A stretch of DNA of 64,000 nt from Paenibacillus_F sp047238265 (GTDB lineage Bacteria; Bacillota; Bacilli; Paenibacillales; NBRC-103111), in contig NZ_JBDFMM010000001.1 in assembly GCF_047238265.1 (NCBI RefSeq), positions 3,658,001 to 3,722,000 on the forward strand. Reading direction: 5' to 3'. The number at the start of each line of letters is the position of its first letter. Position 1 is the first letter of the stretch. Positions 52,456 to 60,446 of the stretch are shown piece after piece. The notes beneath the pieces were generated by a model, which saw only the letters and a program-made list of their open reading frames with translations, was not told the DNA's origin and did not search any database. Both the position numbers and the translations under genes were made by a program.

Positions 52456-52773
52456 TTAGAGCTGCATCCTCATGACTTCCTGATAAGCTTCCACGACTTT
52501 ATTGCGCACCTGGACGGTGAACTCTAAACCGAGCGATGCTTTTTCGGAAGCAATCATCAATTGATGGACGTCCGATAATTCCCCTTTGGCAAACTGCTGG
52601 TTGAGTCCGTCTACCGTATGCTGATCCGAATTCAACCCGTTCATGGCTTCGCTGAGAAAAGAGGAAAACTGCTTTGTAAATTGGGAGGCACTTGCAGGCT
52701 CGCTCCCCACCGGCTGCTTTATTGTCTGCACCGGAGAAAATGCATTTAGATAAGTCGGGTTTACCACACTCAT
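52456..52773 (-). CDS. fliE: Flagellar hook-basal body protein FliE
   Basis: Links the MS ring to the rod. 105 residues with the C-terminal signature DVHQLMIASEKASLGLEFTVQVRNKVVEAYQEVMRMQL. Third gene of the operon, between flgC and fliF. Confidence 0.96.
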   Translation of the reverse strand: MSVVNPTYLNAFSPVQTIKQPVGSEPASASQFTKQFSSFLSEAMNGLNSDQHTVDGLNQQFAKGELSDVHQLMIASEKASLGLEFTVQVRNKVVEAYQEVMRMQL

Positions 52774-52792
52774 TCTCCTTTTTTATCTTTTA

Positions 52793-53242
52793 TCATCTGC
52801 CGATTTCAAGCGCTTTTGAGATCATGCCTTTGCTAGCGTTAAGAGCCGTTACGTTTGCTTCATAAGACCTTGTGGCGGAAATCATATCCACCATTTCTTT
52901 GGCGACGTCGACGTTCGGCATCATCACATACCCTTGCTGGTTGGCATCCGGATGCGTAGGATTGTAAACCTGCTTGAACGGCGTGGTATCTCCGGAAATG
53001 CCGGAAACCCGAACTCCCTGCCCCGTCCCGTCGGTCATTGCCGAGTTTAGTATCTGGGCGAACGTTGGCTGGTTTTTCGGTTCAACCGAAACGATTTTGC
53101 GCTGGTAAGGTGTCCACTGCCCGTTTACGAATGACGCACGGGTCGTATCCGCGTTCGCGATATTCGAAGAGATGACATCCATTCTTAAACGCTGCGTCGT
53201 TAAAGCCGAAGCACTGATGTCAAAGCTGTTCGTGATTCTCAT
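52793..53242 (-). CDS. flgC: Flagellar rod protein FlgC
   Basis: Proximal rod subunit, 149 residues. N-terminal rod motif SASALTTQRLRMDVISSNIANADTT and C-terminal DVAKEMVDMISATRSYEANVTALNASKGMISKALEIGR are complete. Starts four bases after flgB. Confidence 0.97.
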   Translation of the reverse strand: MRITNSFDISASALTTQRLRMDVISSNIANADTTRASFVNGQWTPYQRKIVSVEPKNQPTFAQILNSAMTDGTGQGVRVSGISGDTTPFKQVYNPTHPDANQQGYVMMPNVDVAKEMVDMISATRSYEANVTALNASKGMISKALEIGR

Positions 53243-53245
53243 CCG

Positions 53246-53659
53246 TTATCTTCTCCCATCCATCGCGATTTTGAGCTTACGGAATTCGTTGTTCATTTCC
53301 TGTATCATCGTGTTGTATTTAAGCTGATTTTTGGCCATCAATGACATCTCGTAATCCATGTCGACGTTGTTTAAATTGTTGTTCATCAAACTTTTCGGAT
53401 CTGATTCAACAATCGCTTGACCGGGTAAGTTGGTATTAGATGGAATCTGAAGATGTCTTGTATTTGTGCGTCTTCCTTCCAATACCGGCTGGTTACCGGT
53501 CATTTTCTCTTGAAGCAATTCCTCGAACAGAACGTCTGACCTTTTAAAATGAGGAGTGTCGGCGTTGGCCACATTGTTGGAAATCACCCGCTGCCGGAGG
53601 GCTGACGCATCCAGCGATTTCTCCATCCACTGAAATCCGGCTTGGTTTAGCAAGAACAT
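53246..53659 (-). CDS. flgB: Flagellar rod protein FlgB
   Basis: Proximal rod subunit, first gene of the fla/che operon. 137 residues with LDASALRQRVISNNVANADTPHFKRSDVLFEELL near the start and DMDYEMSLMAKNQLKYNTMIQEMNNEFRKLKIAM at the end. ATG at 53659 follows GGTGGGG. Confidence 0.97.
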   Translation of the reverse strand: MFLLNQAGFQWMEKSLDASALRQRVISNNVANADTPHFKRSDVLFEELLQEKMTGNQPVLEGRRTNTRHLQIPSNTNLPGQAIVESDPKSLMNNNLNNVDMDYEMSLMAKNQLKYNTMIQEMNNEFRKLKIAMDGRR

Positions 53660-53815
53660 GGTTACCCCACCTTTTATATCTTTATGAAACTAAATTCCAT
53701 AATGTAACTTCACATTCCTCCTAACTTCGACACAAGGATTATTCAAAGTGTGTACATTATGTAGAATAATGTTGCTAAAATTATCATGAAGAAAAGTCTG
53801 GAAATAGACAATGAG
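53660..53815 (-). promoter_or_regulatory. Promoter/leader region of the fla/che operon
   Basis: AT-rich 156-base gap between the codY terminator and flgB, where the operon promoter must lie if transcription does not enter from codY. The best SigA-like elements on the minus strand are TTGTCT followed by TGATAA, with poor spacing. There is also an orphan AGGAGG (53717-53722) about 60 bases before flgB. I could not identify a convincing promoter or operator. Confidence 0.35.
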
Positions 53816-53846
53816 AAAAAAGCCCTATCTTTAGGAAGATGGGCCT
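53816..53846 (-). terminator. Rho-independent terminator after codY
   Basis: On the minus strand GCCCATCTT pairs with AAGATAGGGC (one bulged base) and is followed by TTTTTT. It lies 35 bases after the codY stop and insulates the flagellar operon from codY. Confidence 0.9.
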
Positions 53847-53879
53847 TTGTTTGGTTCGCATGCATGTATGAAATTTTTG

Positions 53880-54665
53880 TTACATTTTGGACTTAACTTG
53901 GTCAATCGCCTGCATCAATTGTTCATTCAATATGCGAATGTACGTTCCTTTCATTCCGAGGGAACGCGTTTCAATAACACCTGCGCTCTCCAGTTTGCGG
54001 AGCGCATTTACGATCACGGATCGGGTGATTCCGACACGGTCTGCAATCTTGCTTGCAACGAGAAGTCCTTCTTTTCCTTCTAATTCTTCGAAAATATGCT
54101 CCACTGCTTCCAGCTCACTGAACGACAACGAACCGATGGCCACCTGAACCACGGCCTTGCTTCTTGCCTCCTGCTCAACCTCTTCCGCCCGCATATGAAG
54201 AATCTCCATAGCTACGACTGTCGACCCATACTCTGCCAATATATAGTCGTCATCCGTAAAGGCTGAGTGCGTTCTACATAGGACTAAAGTCCCAAGTCTG
54301 TCTCCGCCCCCTAAAATCGGTACAATGGTGAAGTAGGTATATTCTCTTAAATTTTTCATTTCTTCCACAAAAGTCGGAAACATTTCAAGCGCGTCCGAAT
54401 TCGACGTGGTTTCATCCACTTTCAACAGAAAATGGTTAAATTCAGGCGAGAATCTTTTCTCCTCCGCCACGATTTGATTGATAGCCGAAGTCGGCAGTTC
54501 ATTCGTCGTGGCGTAGCCTAACAATTTACCTCGTCTGCTGACCACATACACATTAGAGTGAATGGTATCCCGCAAAACTTCGGCCATATCCATAAAACTG
54601 ACAGCACTCACCGCCTCCTTCTGGAGCAGACGGTTAAGCCTTCTCGTTTTGTTCAACAAGGTCAT
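53880..54665 (-). CDS. codY: GTP- and branched-chain-amino-acid-sensing repressor CodY
   Basis: Global regulator of nutrient-limitation genes. 261 residues: an N-terminal GAF domain (MTLLNKTRRLNRLLQKEAVSAVSFMDMAEVL) that binds branched-chain amino acids, and a C-terminal winged helix with ASKIADRVGITRSVIVNALRKLESAG and the conserved SLGMKGTYIRILN. Located downstream of hslU as in B. subtilis, but with hairpins on both sides, so read-through or an internal promoter is needed. Confidence 0.98.
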   Translation of the reverse strand: MTLLNKTRRLNRLLQKEAVSAVSFMDMAEVLRDTIHSNVYVVSRRGKLLGYATTNELPTSAINQIVAEEKRFSPEFNHFLLKVDETTSNSDALEMFPTFVEEMKNLREYTYFTIVPILGGGDRLGTLVLCRTHSAFTDDDYILAEYGSTVVAMEILHMRAEEVEQEARSKAVVQVAIGSLSFSELEAVEHIFEELEGKEGLLVASKIADRVGITRSVIVNALRKLESAGVIETRSLGMKGTYIRILNEQLMQAIDQVKSKM

Positions 54666-54698
54666 TGGCTTGCCTCCTACAATCTTATACCCAAGAAT

Positions 54699-54730
54699 AG
54701 AAAACCGAAGGCGGGTACGCCTTCCGGTTT
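54699..54730 (-). terminator. Hairpin between hslU and codY
   Basis: On the minus strand AACCGGAAGGCG and CGCCTTCGGTT form an 11-bp stem with one bulge, followed by TTCTATTCTT. It starts at the hslU stop codon. The weak U tract suggests partial termination, allowing some codY expression from upstream. Confidence 0.6.
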
Positions 54731-56129
54731 ATAAAATATATTGGCTCAAATCCCGATTCTGAACGATATCGCCCAGCTTCTCGCGGACGTATTCCGGTGT
54801 GATCACCATCTCCTCCAGATTTAACTCGGGAGCTTCGAACGATAAATCTTCCAGCAGCTTCTCCAGAATGGTGTGCAGCCGCCGCGCACCGATATTTTCC
54901 GTATTCTGATTGACTTCCACGGCAATGCGCGCAATCTCCTCGATCGCGGACTGGCTGAAATCGATCCGGATTCCTTCGGTTTCCAGCAAAGCCGTGTACT
55001 GCTTGGTTAACGCGTTTTTAGGCTCTTTGAGAATGGAAACAAAATCTTCATGCGTTAAATTGCTGAGCTCCACACGAATCGGGAAACGCCCCTGCAGCTC
55101 CGGTATCAGATCCGAAGGCTTGGAAACATGAAAAGCCCCGGCCGCAATAAACAGGATATAATCCGTTTTGACAGGTCCATACTTCGTAACCACCGTCGAA
55201 CCTTCCACGATCGGCAAAATATCGCGCTGGACGCCTTCGCGGGATACATCCGGTCCGCCGCTTCCACGGCCGCCGCCCGCAATTTTATCGATTTCATCCA
55301 GAAAAATGATTCCGCTTTGCTCGGCGCGCCGGATGGATTCCTGAATTACCTCATCCATATCGATAAGTTTCTGCGCTTCGTCCTGGATCAGTACTTTTCT
55401 GGCTTCCTTGACGGGAAGCTTCCGCTTCTTCGTGCGTTTCGGCAGGAGGCTGCCGAACATCTCCTGCATATTCATGCCGGCTTGATCTTGTCCCTGGCCG
55501 GCCAGCATATCCAGCATGGAGGGAGAATTATCTTCCACATCGACTTCAACGATGTAATTTTCGAGTTCACCGCGCGTAAGCTGTTCTTTAATTTGCGCGC
55601 GTTTCGTTGCCAGTTGAGGATCTTTGTCTTCCTCATCCGGTTCCTGGGAGCCCTGCTGATTGCCGAATATCATCTCCAGCGGGTTGCGCTGGAATTTGGG
55701 ACGGCTCGCACTTGGCGCCAGAATGGTCACGAGACGCTCGTTGGCAAGCTCCTCCGCACGGTCTTTCACACTTTCGGTGCGTTCGCTCTTTACCATGCGT
55801 ATCGATGTTTCAACGAGATCCCGGACCATGGACTCTACATCTCTGCCCACATAGCCGACCTCGGTAAATTTTGTAGCTTCGAGCTTCACAAACGGGGCTC
55901 CGACGAGTTTAGCGAGTCTTCTTGCTATTTCCGTCTTGCCCACACCCGTCGGTCCGATCATCAGGATATTTTTGGGCACAATTTCGTCACGCATCGATTC
56001 GTCCAATCTGCTGCGGCGAAAACGGTTACGCAGGGCGACGGCTACGGACTTCTTGGCCTGCTTCTGACCGACAATATACCGGTCCAGCTCTTGCACGATT
56101 TGTCTAGGTGTAAGGGAGCTTGTGCTCAA
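54729..56129 (-). CDS. hslU: AAA+ unfoldase HslU (ClpY)
   Basis: ATPase of the HslUV protease. 466 residues with LTPRQIVQELDRYIVGQKQAKK at the start, Walker A MIGPTGVGKTEIARRL near residue 60, an I domain (about 110-240, Gln/Glu/Asp-rich), Walker B GIIFLDEIDKIAG, and a C-terminus ending in QNRDLSQYIL that docks into HslV. The start is placed at TTG 56129 because AAGGAGGGG lies six bases upstream and the length then matches Bacillus; the ATG at 56147 contains that Shine-Dalgarno sequence in its own second to fourth codons. Confidence 0.95.
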   Translation of the reverse strand: MSTSSLTPRQIVQELDRYIVGQKQAKKSVAVALRNRFRRSRLDESMRDEIVPKNILMIGPTGVGKTEIARRLAKLVGAPFVKLEATKFTEVGYVGRDVESMVRDLVETSIRMVKSERTESVKDRAEELANERLVTILAPSASRPKFQRNPLEMIFGNQQGSQEPDEEDKDPQLATKRAQIKEQLTRGELENYIVEVDVEDNSPSMLDMLAGQGQDQAGMNMQEMFGSLLPKRTKKRKLPVKEARKVLIQDEAQKLIDMDEVIQESIRRAEQSGIIFLDEIDKIAGGGRGSGGPDVSREGVQRDILPIVEGSTVVTKYGPVKTDYILFIAAGAFHVSKPSDLIPELQGRFPIRVELSNLTHEDFVSILKEPKNALTKQYTALLETEGIRIDFSQSAIEEIARIAVEVNQNTENIGARRLHTILEKLLEDLSFEAPELNLEEMVITPEYVREKLGDIVQNRDLSQYIL

Positions 56130-56205
56130 AAGGAACCCCTCCTTCATATAGTGCCCGATAAAGCCTGATTCCAAGCCTTACCTGTTCATTATTCGTCGCT
56201 CGGCG

Positions 56206-56757
56206 TTATATTTCTTCCACAATAATATTATGATTCGTAAACACGCAGATATCTGCGGCCATTTCCAGAGAAGCTTTTGCAATGTCGGCTGCGCTCATGT
56301 CGGTGGCATAACGGGATAGGGCACGCCCGGCCGCCAAGGCAAAACTGCCCCCGGAACCGATCGCAACGATGCCGTCATCCGGCTCGATAATTTCGCCGTT
56401 ACCCGAAATAAGCAGAAGCCCGTGTTCGTCCATCACGATCATCATCGCTTCGAGTTTGCGCAGAACGCGGTCGGATCTCCATTCCTTGGCCAGCTCTACG
56501 GCCGCACGCTGAAGATTGCCGTGATGTTCCTCGAGCTTGCCTTCGAACTTCTCAAACAGCGTAATCGCATCCGCGACAGACCCCGCAAATCCGGAAATCA
56601 CTTTCCCGCGGTACAGCCGCCGCACTTTCTTCGCCGTGTTCTTCATAATCATGCTGTTGCCGAAAGTCACTTGACCGTCTCCGGCTATCGCCCCGCGACC
56701 GTCTTTACGGATGGCAAATATAGTGGTGGCGTGAAAAGTCGCATTTGTCGGATCCAT
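56206..56757 (-). CDS. hslV: HslV (ClpQ) protease subunit with unusual N-terminus
   Basis: Proteasome-like peptidase partner of HslU. 183 residues with the conserved FHATTIFAIRKDGRGAIAGDGQVTFGNSMIMKNTAKKVRRL, the GSGGSFALAAGRAL segment and a C-terminus of NHNIIVEEI. The ATG after GAGAGGTGAACT is the only good start. It gives MDPTNATFHATTIF, whereas the B. subtilis protein begins MSSFHATTIF and is reported to use its N-terminal Ser as nucleophile. Here no Ser or Thr follows Met, so activity would need removal of a short propeptide. Confidence 0.95.
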   Translation of the reverse strand: MDPTNATFHATTIFAIRKDGRGAIAGDGQVTFGNSMIMKNTAKKVRRLYRGKVISGFAGSVADAITLFEKFEGKLEEHHGNLQRAAVELAKEWRSDRVLRKLEAMMIVMDEHGLLLISGNGEIIEPDDGIVAIGSGGSFALAAGRALSRYATDMSAADIAKASLEMAADICVFTNHNIIVEEI

Positions 56758-56803
56758 AGTTCACCTCTCGATTCTTTTCCGAAGCTGCCTGCTGCGAGAG
56801 AAC

Positions 56804-56847
56804 GGAAAATAAGAAGCAGCAGCAAAAGGTTGTTTTGATGCTGCTTC
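56804..56847 (-). terminator. Terminator-like hairpin between trmFO and hslV
   Basis: On the minus strand GAAGCAGCA and TGCTGCTTC form a 9-bp stem with a loop of about 17 bases, followed by TTATTTTCC. It lies 47 bases before hslV. Confidence 0.5.
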
Positions 56848-56860
56848 CGGAGTTTGATTT

Positions 56861-56917
56861 AAAGTGGCTGTGTACAGCGTCGTTCAAAACAACTTAATCG
56901 TAACACAGCCGCACTTT
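56861..56917 (-). repeat. Long inverted repeat at the 3' end of trmFO
   Basis: GGCTGTGT (56866-56873) and ACACAGCC (56903-56910) are perfect complements, extended outward by AAAGT/ACTTT with a two-base bulge. It starts at the trmFO stop codon. Together with the next hairpin it fills the place where xerC/codV lies in B. subtilis. Confidence 0.5.
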
Positions 56918-58245
56918 CACTTACAAGCTGACTGGACTGTATTTTGCGAAAAATTCTGAATAGTCTCAATTGCACGTTCCGCAAGTTTTTCGTACTTCAT
57001 TTTTTTATTGCGGATTTTCTCGCCCAGCGGCGGGAATAGACCGAAGTTAGCATTCATCGGCTGAAAATGTTTCGTGTCCGCAGTCGTGATATACTGCGCC
57101 ATACTGCCGAGGGCGGTTTCCAGCGGAAACTCCAGACAATCCATGCCCTGTGCCAATCTTCCCGCGTTAATACCGGCGATCAAACCGGATGCGGCCGATT
57201 CGACGTAACCTTCCACTCCGGTCATCTGTCCGGCAAAGAATAGAGTGTCCCGGTTTTTGAACTGATAGGTCGGTTTCAGCAGACGGGGAGAATTGATGAA
57301 AGTGTTGCGGTGCATAACCCCGTAGCGCACGAACTCGGCGTTTTCCAGGCCCGGAATCATTTGCAGAACCCGTTTCTGCTCGCCCCATTTCAGATGCGTT
57401 TGAAATCCGACCAGATTGTACAGCGTTCCCGCCGCGTTATCCTGGCGTAGCTGAACGACCGCGTAAGGAAGCTCACCCGTATGCGGGTTGATGAGACCAA
57501 CCGGTTTCATCGGGCCGTAAAGAGCGGTTTGTTTGCCGCGTTTGGCCATTACTTCGATCGGCATGCAGCCTTCGAAATAGATTTCTTTCTCGAATTCTTT
57601 CACGGGCGCGGTTTCCGCCGTAATCAGAGCTTCATAGAAAGCATCGAACTCCGCCTCTGTCATCGGGCAGTTCAGATAAGCCGCTTCCCCTTTGTCGTAC
57701 CGGGAAGCCAAGTACACTTTGCTCATATCAATAGAGTCTTTCTCGACGATCGGCGCGGCCGCATCGTAGAAATACAAATACTCTTCACCCATAAGCGCCT
57801 GCAGGCTTGCAGATAAATCCGGGGATGTGAGAGGCCCGGAAGCCACAACGGTAATGCCGTCCGGAATTTCCTTAAGTTCCTCGGTCCGCACTTCAATGAG
57901 AGGATGATTACGGAGGGTATCCGTGATCTCCCCGGAGAAGCCGTCACGATCCACCGCCAGAGCGCCTCCGGCGGGTACCGCGTGCTTGTCGGCACTGGAG
58001 AGGATGAGAGAGTTCAGTTCTCTCATCTCCTGCTTCAGAACGCCTACGGCGTTCGTCAGCCCGTTCGCGCGAAGCGAGTTGCTGCATACAAGCTCGGCGA
58101 ATTTATCGGTAATGTGCGCCGGTGTTCTCCGCACCGGGCGCATTTCGTACAATACAACGGGCACGCCCTGGTTGGCGATTTGAAAAGCCGCTTCGCTTCC
58201 TGCCAGGCCGGCACCGATTACGGTTACTTTTTGTCCTGCTGTCAA
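56917..58245 (-). CDS. trmFO: tRNA m5U54 methyltransferase TrmFO (folate/FAD-dependent)
   Basis: Methylates U54 in the T-loop of tRNA using methylenetetrahydrofolate. 442 residues: Rossmann FAD motif VIGAGLAGSEAAF (9-21), catalytic cysteines in LVCSNSLRANGLTNAVG (C54) and FEGCMPIEVMAKRG (about 227), and the C-terminal FAD segment GVEGYVESAASGLIAG. TTG start after AGAGGTG. Formerly called gid. Confidence 0.96.
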   Translation of the reverse strand: MTAGQKVTVIGAGLAGSEAAFQIANQGVPVVLYEMRPVRRTPAHITDKFAELVCSNSLRANGLTNAVGVLKQEMRELNSLILSSADKHAVPAGGALAVDRDGFSGEITDTLRNHPLIEVRTEELKEIPDGITVVASGPLTSPDLSASLQALMGEEYLYFYDAAAPIVEKDSIDMSKVYLASRYDKGEAAYLNCPMTEAEFDAFYEALITAETAPVKEFEKEIYFEGCMPIEVMAKRGKQTALYGPMKPVGLINPHTGELPYAVVQLRQDNAAGTLYNLVGFQTHLKWGEQKRVLQMIPGLENAEFVRYGVMHRNTFINSPRLLKPTYQFKNRDTLFFAGQMTGVEGYVESAASGLIAGINAGRLAQGMDCLEFPLETALGSMAQYITTADTKHFQPMNANFGLFPPLGEKIRNKKMKYEKLAERAIETIQNFSQNTVQSACK

Positions 58246-58280
58246 TGTTCACACCTCTAGTTCAATCGTTAGCAATCCGA

Positions 58281-60377
58281 TCAGCCTTCGTCGTTTGCCT
58301 CATCTTTTACTTCTTCTTTAAATCCGCATTCCACGCACTGGTGATTCACGGATGTTTTCGTCCGCTTCTCGATCATCATGGAACCGCAGCTCGGACATGG
58401 CTGGGCGACCGGTTTGTCCCATGACACGAAGTCACACTCGGGATAATGGTCGCAGCCGTAAAAAATACGGCCCTTTTTGCTGCGGCGCTCGACGATTTTG
58501 CCTTCCTTGCATTTCGGGCAAGTGACGCCGATATCTTTGACGATCGGTTTTGTGTTGCGGCAATCCGGGAAACCGGAGCAGGCAAGAAACTTGCCGAAAC
58601 GTCCCATTTTATAGACAAGATGTTTGCCGCACTTCTCACAAATTTCATCCGAAACTTCGTCCTGGATCTCGATCTCCTTCATTTCTTCCTCGGCAAATTC
58701 CAGCCGTTTTTCGAAAGAGGTATAAAATTCGTCAAGAACTTTGACCCAGTTTTCTTTGCCTTCGCCTACGTGGTCAAGCTCTTCTTCCATCTGCGCGGTA
58801 AATTCCACATCAAGGATCTCCGGGAAAAACTCGCTCATCAGCTGGATAACCAGTTCTCCCAGCTCGGTGGGCACAAACTTCTTTTCCTCAATGGCGACAT
58901 AACCGCGCTTCTGGATCGTCTCAAGCGTCGGGGCGTATGTACTCGGCCTGCCGATGCCCAGTTCTTCGAGAGCGCGTACGAGACGGGCTTCCGTGTACCG
59001 CGGAGGCGGTTGGGTGAAGTGCTGTTTCGGTTGAATTTCATTGGAAGCGACCTGATCTCCGGTCTTAAGGGGAGGAAGCAGTTTGTCTTCTTCCGTCGTC
59101 CCGTCATCGTTGCCTTCCACGTAAACTTTCATGAATCCCGGAAACTTGAGTTTGGAGCCGACAGCCCGGAAAACCGTGTTTCCGACGTTCAAGTCGATCG
59201 TCATCGTGTCCAGCACGGCCGACGACATCTGGCTTGCAACGAAACGTTCCCATACCAGCTTGTATAAACGGAACTGATCCCGAGACAAAAATTCTTTAAC
59301 GGAATCGGGGTCACGAGTTACGGATGAAGGACGTATCCCTTCGTGCGCATCCTGCGTGTTGGAACCCTTCTTCGTATAGACGCGCGGGGTTTCCGGGTAA
59401 AAGCTCTCCCCGTATTTCCCCAAAATATATTCCTTGGCCTCTTCCTGGGCTACCGGAGAAATCCGGGTGGAGTCGGTACGCATATAAGTGATTAAACCGA
59501 CCGTACCTTCCTTGCCGAGGTCGATCCCTTCATATAACTGCTGCGCTACGGACATGGTTTTGGCTGCACGGAAATTAAGCTTGCGGGCCGCCTCCTGTTG
59601 AAGCGAGCTTGTGATGAACGGCGGCGAAGGATTGCGAAGCCGCTCTTTTTCTTTCACTTCCTTCACGATAAAAGGAGCTCCTTCAATCGCTTTCAGGACA
59701 GCTTGAACTTCTTCCTCGGAACCGAGCTCTTTCTTGGCACCGTCCATCCCGTAAAACTTCGCTTCAAAGTGTGCTTTGCCTGCTTCAAGCAAGGCGGTAA
59801 TGGTCCAGTACTCTTCGGGAACGAAAGCTTTGATTTCGTTTTCCCTATCCATAATAAGCTTAACGGCTACGGATTGGACGCGTCCGGCGGATAAGCCCTT
59901 TTTGACTTTCTTCCATAGAAGAGGGCTGATTTTATAGCCTACCAGCCTGTCGAGAATACGGCGGGCCTGCTGCGCGTTCACCAGATCGATGTTAATCGGC
60001 CGCGGTGTTTTGAACGCGTCTTTAACCGCCTGCTTCGTAATCTCATTGAATACGACGCGGCAGTTGTCGGTATCGTTTAACTCCAGATAATGCGCCAGAT
60101 GCCAGGCGATAGCTTCCCCTTCGCGATCCGGGTCAGCTGCGAGATAAACTTTTTTCACTTTTTTGCTGGCATCCTTCAATTCCTTCAAAACGGAGCCTTT
60201 TCCGCGGATCGTAATGTATTTCGGCTCGAAGTCGCGTTCAACCTCAACGCCGATCTGGCTTTTCGGAAGGTCCCGAATATGACCCATCGACGCTTTTACA
60301 ATATATTTGCTTCCCAAATATTTACCGATCGTTTTGGCCTTAGCCGGTGATTCTACAATCACTAATGAGTCTGCCAT
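58281..60377 (-). CDS. topA: DNA topoisomerase I
   Basis: Relaxes negative supercoils through a 5'-phosphotyrosine. 698 residues: Toprim domain (LVIVESPAKAKTIGKYLG, AADPDREGEAIAWHL), the catalytic Tyr in GLITYMRTDSTRISP near residue 300, QDAHEGIRPSSV, and three C-terminal Cys4 zinc ribbons (CEKCG...CSGFPDC, CPKCK...CDHYPEC, CPSCG...CVECG). Follows dprA as in B. subtilis. Confidence 0.98.
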   Translation of the reverse strand: MADSLVIVESPAKAKTIGKYLGSKYIVKASMGHIRDLPKSQIGVEVERDFEPKYITIRGKGSVLKELKDASKKVKKVYLAADPDREGEAIAWHLAHYLELNDTDNCRVVFNEITKQAVKDAFKTPRPINIDLVNAQQARRILDRLVGYKISPLLWKKVKKGLSAGRVQSVAVKLIMDRENEIKAFVPEEYWTITALLEAGKAHFEAKFYGMDGAKKELGSEEEVQAVLKAIEGAPFIVKEVKEKERLRNPSPPFITSSLQQEAARKLNFRAAKTMSVAQQLYEGIDLGKEGTVGLITYMRTDSTRISPVAQEEAKEYILGKYGESFYPETPRVYTKKGSNTQDAHEGIRPSSVTRDPDSVKEFLSRDQFRLYKLVWERFVASQMSSAVLDTMTIDLNVGNTVFRAVGSKLKFPGFMKVYVEGNDDGTTEEDKLLPPLKTGDQVASNEIQPKQHFTQPPPRYTEARLVRALEELGIGRPSTYAPTLETIQKRGYVAIEEKKFVPTELGELVIQLMSEFFPEILDVEFTAQMEEELDHVGEGKENWVKVLDEFYTSFEKRLEFAEEEMKEIEIQDEVSDEICEKCGKHLVYKMGRFGKFLACSGFPDCRNTKPIVKDIGVTCPKCKEGKIVERRSKKGRIFYGCDHYPECDFVSWDKPVAQPCPSCGSMMIEKRTKTSVNHQCVECGFKEEVKDEANDEG

Positions 60378-60446
60378 CGGTCGAATGCTCCTCCCCTCAG
60401 TGTCATCTGCTGCTGCATGTATATCATCATCTTTTTAATAGAAATT

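Noticed and set aside
53770..53800. CodY-binding box upstream of flgB
   Set aside because: A stretch beginning AATTTT on the minus strand matches only about 11 of 15 positions of the CodY consensus, too weak to claim.
56705..56887. Small frame in the trmFO-hslV gap as a remnant of xerC
   Set aside because: Its residues (Cys/Phe/Ser-rich) show none of the tyrosine recombinase motifs.
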